Source: Telopea speciosissima (Eukaryota; Streptophyta; Magnoliopsida; Proteales; Proteaceae). Taken from it: a stretch of DNA of 64,000 nt. The translations under genes were made by a program, and so were the position numbers. Below, piece after piece: positions 1 to 8,847 of this stretch. The stretch is from the NCBI RefSeq assembly GCF_018873765.1, contig NC_057926.1:51751878-51815877 (forward strand). The letters run 5' to 3'. The notes under the pieces were generated by a model, which saw only the letters and a program-made list of their open reading frames with translations, searched no databases and was not told the origin of the DNA. Each line of letters opens with the position of its first letter. Within the stretch, counting starts at the first letter, position 1.

Positions 1-952
1 GCGCTGGAAAATCTCCAACCAAATGTATGGTGTCAGAAACTAGTAATTAGGGACTACCCTGGTGCTTTGTTCCCCAACTGGATGCATAGTTTTTCAGAGC
101 AAATGACTTCCTACCGGCTAAAGTTCTTGGAACTCTCTGGGTGCAGGAAGTGTGAGCAATTGCCTCCAAGTCTAGGGAAACTTCTTAACCTTAAAACATT
201 TGTAATAACTGGAATGGATAAGGTGAAATTTATGGATGCTGAGTTTTTTGGAATCAATGGGGGAGATGAATCAAGTGATGACGCAATATTCAGAAGCTTG
301 GAAGTATTTAAGTTGGCAGGGATGCAGAATTTGGAGGAATGGGATGTGAGCTTAGAAGAAGAAAAAAGAGTTCAAATTTATGCCGAAACTCCGGTATCTT
401 GTGCTCAGTAAATTGCCCAAGTTAAGGTCGTTTCCACAACAACACCTTACCCATTCTGCATACTCGACAAAATTGATGATAAGGGAGTGTCCAAAGTTGA
501 ATTGGATGATGCCATCATCTCCATCCTCATCCTCATCCTCATCTCAATCCCGATCCCGGATGATGCCATCATCTGCATCCTCATCCTCATCCTCATCCAG
601 TCTTCCTTTTCTACACATTGAGAAGTTGATTTTAAAAGGAGATGCAGGTTCATTTTCAAAGTCATTAGTACCAAACAACCACATGTTCCTCCCTAATCTC
701 AATTTGCTGCATGTGAGACAATCACCTTATTCTTTGTTACCTGAAGGCTTAGAGAAACTCAAATCACTTGAGATTCTGGATATCAGAACCTGTTCTAGGA
801 TCAAGTCATCATCAATACCTGAGGAGGAGGAGGCTTGGAGCAAGATATCCTACATCCCAAACATCTTTATTGATGGCATCAAATTCAAATTTGGGGCGGC
901 AACTTCCACAATTACTGGTAGTGAAGGAAAAAGAAGTGGACAAGAAAACTAA
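1..952 (+). pseudogene. 3' end of a CNL-type NLR resistance gene, frameshifted
   Basis: The reading frame is open from the first base of the window, so the 5' part lies outside it. The first frame (bases 1-411) encodes leucine-rich repeats of the RGA type, including the signature IRDYPGALFPNWM and a PPSLGKLLNLKTF repeat. The LRR then continues in another frame from about base 362 (MPKLRYLVLSKLPKLRSFP) to a stop at 950-952. The tail WSKISYIPNIFIDG is typical of the end of RGA-like CNL proteins. Removing one A from the six-A run at 362-367 joins the two frames exactly, so the break is a one-base homopolymer insertion or a sequencing error. NLR proteins are cytoplasmic immune receptors and this part would be the ligand-sensing LRR. 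The second frame carries an odd serine-rich insert. This could be a working gene if the A-run is miscalled. Confidence 0.8.
508..603 (+). repeat. TCATCC microsatellite coding a polyserine insert in the LRR
   Basis: Two copies of a block that begins atgatgccatcatct are each followed by runs of tcatcc or tcctca. They encode MMPSS followed by seven or eight serines, twice. The block is in frame with the second half of the LRR and interrupts the LxxL pattern. It is probably a replication-slippage expansion. Confidence 0.8.
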
Positions 953-2610
953 ACACATTACTACTTGAAAGGTATGTATACACAGTAAATTCTTATGTAG
1001 CAAATTAAGTTCATGCTTCTTTCTAATTCTATTCTATATGACTTTTTTTTTTTTTTTTCCCGTTTATTTCTTTTAGACGATTGAGAGAACCATCCCCTTC
1101 AATCCCTCCATCAGAAATCTCAACATATATAGCCCATCAATAAAGCTCAAACTCTGAATCCATCACTCCTTTTTGACAAATGGGACAGAGAAATCAGAAC
1201 AAGGATCGTTGAGGTGGATGAGAATCTCCGCAACAATTTCACTTCCAATTATGTGCATACATCTTTCAATTCTTAGGTCCGTTAATTACTTTATTTGTTG
1301 TTTGGTTTCTTCAAAAAATTTCTGTTACTCCCTTGTATCTATTGAAATTTTCCTTTCTGCTCTGCATTTGGGGGTTCTGCTTTTTCTGGTGGAATTGGTG
1401 ATGCTGGCATCTTTCCTTGGGCTTCTCAAGACGTAGATTCTCAAAGACTCTCTAGGGTGACTTACTAGAGATGTGGGAAGTAGTTCAGGGAAGTGGAAAT
1501 CCTTAGAATCTCATCATCATCATCATCATCATCTGTCCAAGCATGCATGCAGGTAAGATAAGAGGATTCCTCTCATGTTTGATGTTTCTTCCTCTGTTTT
1601 TTGCTCTATTTTCACATTCTTCTCCTTTCGTAGGTTCATTCTCGTAAAGTTGTATTGAGAGTGTTGCGGTTCCTACAGTTTTATTCATATTTTTTATGTA
1701 TGAAATTGGTTAAGCAGTTCTTTGCTGGAGTTGTCTGTTTTATCATATATGTACTTCAGTCCTAAATCCATATGGGAGTCTTTTCTGAATTCATCCCCTC
1801 TTGCATATATAATAAGAATTTGGGAACGCATAATGATCTCATTTCCAATGTTACTGTTTTATCTGTGTGAAATACAATTTCGCTTCTTATTCTTTTGTAA
1901 CTGTTTCCTTGCCTTAACGTGGTAGCTTTGTATGTCACACTCTTTTCTTTTGCACAGAGTTACTGATGAACTTGTTGAAAGAAACTCGTCTAGAAAGATC
2001 GTGGGGATTCCTTGCCGGGCAAGCTTGTTAAAGTCTGAGAACAATTGTGGGCGTATTGAGAAGCTTTTGAAGGTCTATATCATGCAGAAGACCCTAAATC
2101 GGTTGAAGAATAAAGGGTGATGATGAAAATGAAAGTCAGCAAACTCTCTAAGATATGACTGTGTTCCTAGCAAAATTTGTGGTTGATCTTTACATCAATT
2201 GATACCACTCTTAAAATTCTTTCCAACCATATGGTCAATTTTTGTAATCCTATAAAAATTCCACTTTCTTTACCACCCTAGTTAGTTCATGTTTTGACCG
2301 TATGGTTCTAATTATGTGTACTGTAGTCCTTTTTCTAATGCCATTTTGCTTCTCAGATCTTGATTCTTCATTACCACTTCACCTCAATTTCATGGCTACT
2401 TGTCTTTAGATTAAACATTTGTGTTTGTCTCATTTTACTGCATGAACAAGCACCCAAGACTTATTGCTTACATGTCGTGATATACTGTTCATCTTCGTTT
2501 ATTGTAGTGCTTGTTGCAAACTTGCAACTGGGTCGGTTTTCCATTCATTTATATATTGACTTCCAAGATATACTTTCCACATGGGAAGGATGGCCCGAGG
2601 ACAGACCTCG
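953..2610. other. Downstream region of the NLR fragment, no clear gene
   Basis: A splice-like donor (aaggtatgta, 969-978) and an acceptor after a T-run (tcttttag near 1075) suggest that the 3' UTR of the NLR fragment is spliced. A (TCA)n run lies at 1509-1532. The short open frames in this stretch show no recognisable domain. I see no convincing gene. Confidence 0.4.
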
Positions 2611-2617
2611 GTACATT

Positions 2618-2766
2618 GGTAAGGTAAGGTTATTCCATTGTGACCTAGTAATTACAGGTTCGAGTCAGGAAACAATCTTTCTGCGAACCAGGGTAAGACT
2701 GCTTATATTATGACATTTTCCAGACCTCGCAGTGGCAGGGGCTTCATGCATTGGGTACGTCCTATG
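2618..2766 (+). mobile_element. Au-type SINE
   Basis: The order of motifs is that of the plant Au SINE family: a ccattgtgacct segment, a pol III B box (ggttcgagtca at 2658-2668), then ctttctgcgaaccagggtaa, a cagacctcgcagtggcagg segment, and a terminal gggtacgtcc. The identification rests on remembered family features. Au SINEs are mobilised by LINE machinery. This copy is near full length with small substitutions. Confidence 0.8.
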
Positions 2767-3216
2767 GGAAGGATGACTAGCTTAGATCTAGTCAAAAGAA
2801 AAGTAACAAGCCTTTTTTGCTTCTAAGTTGTTGATTCTTCAATTTTCATCCAGATGTCTTCGCAGGCATGTTGACGTCTTTTTTTGTCAGCAAATGTCCT
2901 TCGGAGACGTAGATATATAACCGCAGACAATACAAATGCTATCTAGACAGAGGACGAAGATGGTAGCAGTTTCAAATATTACCAAATGCATGATTTTGTT
3001 CGTAATTTTGCAAAATCCCTTACAGAGGACGAATGCTTCACTTTGACAATTAAAGATATTAATAATGCTAAGGAGGAATTCAACCATAGTAGACACCTTC
3101 ATTTATATCTGTTTATAGTCTGGTAGGAGGGAGGGAGGGAGTTGGGGCAGGTCGTAGGAGAGGAGTCGGAGTGTCGGACGCCATTACATCCTTACTAATA
3201 TATACATTGTTTTCCC

Positions 3217-3737
3217 TAGGACTGCAATAGGGTCGGGTTGGGTCGGGCCTTTTAAAACCCCAGCCCAACCCTAAATCCCCTTAGCTGCGCCCAGGCCTGA
3301 CCCGACCTTGACTCAGGATTAGAAAAATCCCACCCTGACCCACCCTCTAGGTCAGGCCGGGCTAGCTGACCCTGATTGGCCCTGACCATAGGTTGGAAGG
3401 GAGATGCATGAGCTGGCCAAACTAGGAAAGGGAGATGCATGGGCTGACCAGGCTAAGAAGAAGAAGAAGAAAGAAGAGGAAGATGGAGCAGAACAAAAAA
3501 AAAAGAACAAAAAGAAGGCCGGCCTGAGATCTCAACTCCGACCCGACCCGACCATAACTCAGGGCCGGAAATTCCCAACCCTGAGATCTCAACTCCGACC
3601 CTGCCCGACCTTAACTCTGGGCCGAAAATTCTCAACCCTGACCTACCCTCAAGGCCAAGGTATTTCCACCCAGGCCCTATTCAGGCTCAAGGGAAGCTAG
3701 GGCGGGATCAGCCATCAGGGCCAAACTTGTGTCCCTA
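3217..3737. mobile_element. hAT-superfamily nonautonomous element with 8-bp target duplication
   Basis: The element starts TAGGACTGCAATAGGGTCGG and ends GGCCAAACTTGTGTCCCTA, a weak inverted repeat of the TAGGG.TG.AA type seen in plant hAT MITEs. It is bounded on both sides by the same 8 bases, gttttccc (3209-3216 and 3738-3745), the hAT target-site length. The inside is unusually GC-rich for the region and built of variants of gggtcggg/cccgaccc. A block of about 60 bp starting ctgagatctcaactccgacc occurs twice in tandem (about 3524-3585 and 3581-3640). No transposase is encoded. Confidence 0.75.
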
Positions 3738-3756
3738 GTTTTCCCTGTATTATATT

Positions 3757-3891
3757 GGGGCACTGTTTTCTGTGTCGTAGCGCAGCTTGCGCCCAGGCAC
3801 ATGGGTGTGGGTGTAATGACCACCTTGCCCCTGCACAGGCTGCCCATGTGCATGGGCGCAAGCTGCGCTGCGGCATAGAGAACATTCTTCC
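3757..3891. mobile_element. Mutator-type foldback MITE, copy 1, with 9-bp target duplication
   Basis: This 135-bp sequence is almost wholly palindromic. One arm reads cgtagcgcagcttgcgccca and the other tgggcgcaagctgcgctgcg in reverse complement. Perfect 9-bp direct repeats, tattatatt, flank it (3748-3756 and 3892-3900), which is the Mutator-superfamily target length. A related copy sits at 62792-62927. It is noncoding and was presumably moved by a MULE transposase elsewhere. Confidence 0.85.
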
Positions 3892-4166
3892 TATTATATT
3901 TTACCTCTATAAACAAACATTGGAAAAAAAATCCTACGTGTAATTTATATGAAACTTTATTCTTAATCAAATTAACAATAAAACTATTCACCCAAAAAAA
4001 ATTAACAATAAAGCTAATGGAGCCAAAAAAGTAAAAAGATATAAACAGTATAGGTGTCGGTACTCGGTAGTATACGTTTTCTGACAGTCTCTCTCTCTCT
4101 CTCTCTCTCCTCTTTGATTAGGTAGTCGAATACGAATCACGGTGGCTTTGCATAAAATATACCAAT

Positions 4167-4359
4167 GTTTAACAAAAGGGGGAAGCAGTATTCTATACGG
4201 GAGTGTGGCTTACGCCAGCACTCCCATGTATCTATCTCTCTTCCTTGAAACAAGGGGACAGAGGCGCCTTTTCACATGGGGAGGAGACAGATAGACTCAT
4301 GAGAGTGCTGGTGTAGGCCACACTCCCGGACAGAAAACTTTTTCCCCCAAAAAAAATGT
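4167..4359. mobile_element. Foldback MITE flanked by a 13-bp direct repeat
   Basis: The arms cgggagtgtggcttacgcc (near 4199) and ggtgtaggccacactcccg (near 4310) are inverted copies. Together with the flanking ggggg/ccccc blocks the element can fold on itself. The 13-bp sequence aaaatataccaat occurs immediately outside both ends (4154-4166 and 4360-4372). That is longer than the usual 8-11 bp, so the exact termini are uncertain by a few bases. Confidence 0.7.
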
Positions 4360-4372
4360 AAAATATACCAAT

Positions 4373-5493
4373 ACATGCAGGTAGCCGGCAGCATATACAA
4401 AGTTAAAAAAGGTCCGAATAAATTAAAAAAAAAAAAAAGTGGAATTTGATATGGGGGTTTATGTCCGGGAGTGGGACTCTCAAATAATGTATGATTTTTT
4501 AATAAATAATGGAAAAAGGTTTCTGGCATAACGATAGAATCTTATATGGGACAAGAGCCGTTGTCGAAATGACAAAATAACCACTCTATTATATAGATTA
4601 TCGGGGATTTATACGACCGTGCATGAATCTTTTCCTTATAAATAATTAAGAAAAAATTTTCTAAACCCACCAGGGAAGGTACCATAGCAGTTAACACCTC
4701 CCCTTCTCTCACCATACATAAAATTAATGATTTCCTTACCTTGTATTTACCATTTATTAAGAATTCAATTTCGCAAAAATCGTCGTAAAAGTGTCAGAAC
4801 TTATCCCCAGTTGTTCTCACTGTGACTAGTTGTTCAAAAAACCAAAAAACAAAAAAAATTGAAAACAAATAGCTTAGTACTATATCAGAGAAAAATGAAG
4901 CTGTAGAAGAAAAGCAGAAATATGTATTAGTCTAAGAACTTGAAAAACAAATCCAACTGGGCAGGTTAATGGGAATCATGAAGAAGCCTCATGGCGGGTG
5001 ACCTCCATGTCTTGGGGAGGAGTAACTGTCTATGTAAGTCTCTCTCTCTCTCTGTTCTGAAATCTTTCTTCTTACTGTTCTTCAGATTCATCACTCACAG
5101 TTGGTGTTATGTTGGTATGTTCGATCAGCAGAGGTATATCTCCTCTCTTTCTCTATGTTTCACTGTGACCTTGTCCCAAGATGAGACTTTCTAGATATAT
5201 AGCATGGCAGTGAACAGTTTCCTATGTTATGGTTACATGTGTTTCAAATCTGAATCCAATGATCACAGGCTTTTTTGTTTCTATTGATGTATTCTATAAT
5301 GATTCAATGCAATTCATACTGAGAAACCTGTTCATATCGATGCCAATGGAAACAAGAAATTGTATCACTCATTTGAAACCATTTAGTTAAACGGTTTGAA
5401 CCAAACTGTTTAAACTGAAACAACTATTAATAATATGTAATGTCAATAATTAACCATTAATGGTAACAATAAATATGTAACGATACAAATAAA
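4373..5493. other. AT-rich intergenic DNA
   Basis: Poly-A stretches, a (TC)n run at 5039-5053 and no open frame with recognisable protein similarity. A fragment at about 4607-4627 (tacgaccgtgcatgaa) resembles the end of the MITE at 25.9-26.1 kb and may be a relic of it. Confidence 0.4.
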
Positions 5494-5647
5494 CAATTTG
5501 AGCTAAAGACCCATAAAATAGATTTTAGAATATAAAGGATCTTGAAGGATTCGAACCACCATCCCCTTGGAACATGCTTGAGACATGTTCATGTTCCATG
5601 TACTCTACCAATTTGAGCTAAAGACCCATAAAGTAGAGTTTAGAATT
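5494..5647. repeat. Tandem partial duplication of the tRNA-like unit
   Basis: Bases 5494-5532 and 5609-5647 are near-identical copies, each starting caatttgagctaaagaccc and ending tttagaat, offset by 115 bases. On the minus strand this is leader plus D-arm, body, then a second leader plus D-arm that breaks off after the A box. The tRNA-like unit was therefore tandemly duplicated and the second copy truncated. Confidence 0.75.
5537..5627 (-). ncRNA. tRNA-like sequence with extended central hairpin (tRNA pseudogene or SINE head)
   Basis: Read on the minus strand, the 7-base ends GGGTCTT and AAGATCC pair completely (one G-U). They are followed by a D-arm TAGCTCAAATTGGTAGAG and preceded by a T-arm with GGTTCGAATCC, so both internal pol III boxes are present. 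The length is 91 bases. The middle is unusual: TGGAACATG and CATGTTCCA form a 9-bp stem, and no loop with a standard U33 and anticodon can be assigned with confidence. The T stem has one mismatch. It may be a decayed class II tRNA gene or a tRNA-derived repeat head. Its D-arm end and flank are repeated at 5494-5532. Confidence 0.5.
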
Positions 5648-5649
5648 TA

Positions 5650-8600
5650 CAAGAGAACCAAAACAATGTCTTTATGCTTCATTTGGATAAAATCAAATAA
5701 ACTGATCCATGTGTCACAACATATGAGCATATGAAAAAGAAAGATTTGAGAAATCAAATTCAAGACATACAAAATCCAACAAAAATCTAGTAAACTGTAT
5801 TATCCAGATACAACCTAGAAAATACAATATATACTCAAATTAAGACATTTCACACAACCAAATCTTAATGGAAACAAAGGCATGCACTTGACAGACGTTA
5901 GGTTAAAACCCACTTCATTAGCATATTCGAACACACAGATACCCTATATGAAGGGATGCAAACATAAAGGAAAATGGAAAAAATATAGTTGGGGTCAGAT
6001 AGAACTTCAAGAAGAAGAAACAACCGATTTCCACCACTGAAACCTATAAAGACCCAAAACTTAATTCTTGAGGATATTTGCAGCAAAATGATTTGCTGCA
6101 GAGCAATGGGTTACACTGCAAATTGATAAGATCTGGTTTATGTTTATGACAGAGAAAGGAAATAACCCAGCAATCAACTAATACGGATGCGTGAAAGTGA
6201 ACCAGCTAATAATACAAGTTCTAACTCCTAATCAGCAAAGAAGATACACAAGAAGTCTCATAATCTAATCCATCAGTGGATGTGGCCCAATGCACACATC
6301 ATTACTAGATTGGGTTGAGAGAAAGATTAACATAACATTCTAGTTTATATTAGACAGCAACAGAGAGCAGATTAACAAAAGACAGATTTCGACCCTTCAA
6401 ATATTAGAAGTAAAAAGCCAGAACCATTACACAAGCATCAGCTTTAAGGAATTAGTAGTCCAGTGTTGACTTCACAATACTGGTAATTCAGAATTCCTGA
6501 GAAGAGATTGCAATGACCCGTCTCTCTCCTATCAGGCCTCTTTCATCGTCATTTTATTTCATGGGGCCAAAAAAATTTAAGCTGTTCTTCATTGGAGCTC
6601 TTCCCCAACCCCACCCCCCAACCCCATGGCACAACACTTGGTGTTCCGGGATTTTAGAAGAGATGCCACTGAAAATAGCTGACAAAATTCCTGAAGGGCA
6701 AGATCTAATAACTCCTAAGTTGATGAGCTCATTGATAGTGGTGTTATGACGTAATAGGGAGCCCACTTAAGAAAATCCCAAATAAAAGCAATGGTATCGC
6801 TGTTAAATCCCAAACAGATGATAAAAAAAACCCATAGAAGATGCAACCTCAGCTAACAGAAATCGAACAAAGATGCAGAGATCAAAACACTGCCATTGTT
6901 GTTAAATCCCAAATAAAAACAAGGGAACAAAATACTCAATCTAGCTTCTGAAAATAAAAAGGGGAAATCTCGGTTCACTGAAGCTCATACCTTTGGGTTT
7001 CTTGTTGAGCTAGAAATACACACCACCGGGGCTGATGCTTGTTGAGATAGAAATATGCAGCACCGCAAGGAGACACAGGAATACCTCCCTGAAACCAGAA
7101 CAGTAATGGATATGAAAGAGGAAGAAATAGAGAGAGAGTTACCGAAGTAATGGAGATTAAGGAATTGCGCCACCACTGAGCTACAGAGGACAACGTGGGA
7201 GAGAATGGAGAGAACAAATGTTTCTTGCCCTAGGTTGCAGAGGAGATGCCTGCGCTTCTGTCCTGAAACCAGAATGAGTTCTATATGAAAGAAGAAGAAA
7301 TAGGGTGGGCAAGCAAGCAAGAGAGAGAGAGAGCAACAGATATGGGAGTCTGCCGCCGCTGAGCTACAGGAGACCAGGAGGTTTGCCCTAGGTTGAGGAT
7401 GGAGAAGTTGGTGGTCGAAGTCGAGGATGAAAGATTTGGTTTGAGTTTTTACACAAAAACATCGAGACCCCTCTCATATTCGTGTGTGGTTTGTTTCGTA
7501 AGTTTTGCTCCAGAGCAATGAAAGCATTTAAAAAATGCACTGCAAATCATGCTCCCAGAGCATCTTTGGGGCCAGTCTGATTCTTGGAAGCATGAAATCA
7601 AACTGGAGTAGCCAAGCAGAATTCCACTTCCAAACTGCTCCCACAAATCAAAAAACACTGAAATCACTTTTTTGAGAGTGTTACCAATCAGCCCCTAATA
7701 AAAGCCTAATCTTAAAATGAGGAACAAAACAAAACCACAACCACAAGACAGGTTAATGAAAATTTGCATTCATCAATCATACATGGAGAAACTATGAGAA
7801 TGAGGCAAATAAAAAATGATGGCAACAAAGTAAAGAACAAGCTATACCACATCATAAGAACATCATAAAACAAACTAATATCCCAAACAAAACAACATCG
7901 AAACAAATTTAAAATAAATCATCACGGTGTATGGCACCACTACCTAGAGAGGTAGTGGTGTATAATAAGAGTAAAAACAACATAAAAGGCAATAAATAAA
8001 GAAAGGAAGAGTAAGAAACAACCTAGTATGAGAAATCAAAGAAATAGGGGGGTGGAGGGAGCTCACAACTTAAGTGGAAGTCCGACTTTACTTCTCAAAA
8101 CCCCAAACTCGAGTTGCAGTAGTAATGATACCTGCACTCTCCAAAACATTTCCACACTTAGTTCAAAACTTCCTCTACAACATGGGGAATGAGTCTATTT
8201 AAAGACTTAGAAGGCTCCTCAGGTCTCTTGACGTCGTGGGAGTTCAAATCTCAAGCAAAACCTTGTATTTTTGTGTGAGGGATAGGTAGTTAATGATCAA
8301 CTGCTCACAAAGGGATAAAATCATTTCTCCAATTAATGGTGATGGGGTAAATTGGTTAATCATGTCCTAGGAGTTCCTTGGGGACCAAGGACGATGTGCC
8401 AATGTCTTTGGAGCCTCTAGTGAAAATATTTAGCTGATAGGATCTTAGACATGGGGAACCCTGCCAAATAGGGGGTAAAAGTAACTATAATTCAGTAGAA
8501 GTTCCTGTCATTGGTCAACTTGTGGAAGTTTCCACGAACTGACCACCTAAGGGTCTTACATGGTCAAGATTAACCGCACATTAAATTTCACAAGAATCTT

Positions 8601-8840
8601 AAATCATTCACCCCATGTAATTGCATTTTTCCTTTTATATTTTCAGCCATTGTTTTGTTTTTTTAAAATGTATAATTCTCTTAAGTTTTATATTGCCACG
8701 TATTGAACTCTAACTGATTTCAAATTTTGCAGGTATTTGGAGTACCAATCTACCACATGGCATAAGTAAGTCAACATAAAATTTGGGTACTTACCAATCT
8801 ACTACACAGGCTGAAGAAAAGAAACAGAAGAGGGGAAGAA
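5650..8840. other. Intergenic DNA upstream of the NLR gene; local duplication
   Basis: No supported gene is present. Bases about 7089-7139 and 7263-7335 are diverged direct repeats (gaaaccagaa, then atatgaaagaggaagaaatag). Purine-rich blocks could be old 5' UTR exons of a lost minus-strand gene, but no coding similarity is visible. Just before the NLR gene, an acceptor-like ttttgcag (8726-8733) may mark a 5' UTR intron. The sequence taccaatctac is repeated at 8744 and 8791 in the presumed leader. Confidence 0.35.
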
Positions 8841-8847
8841 AAAAAAT

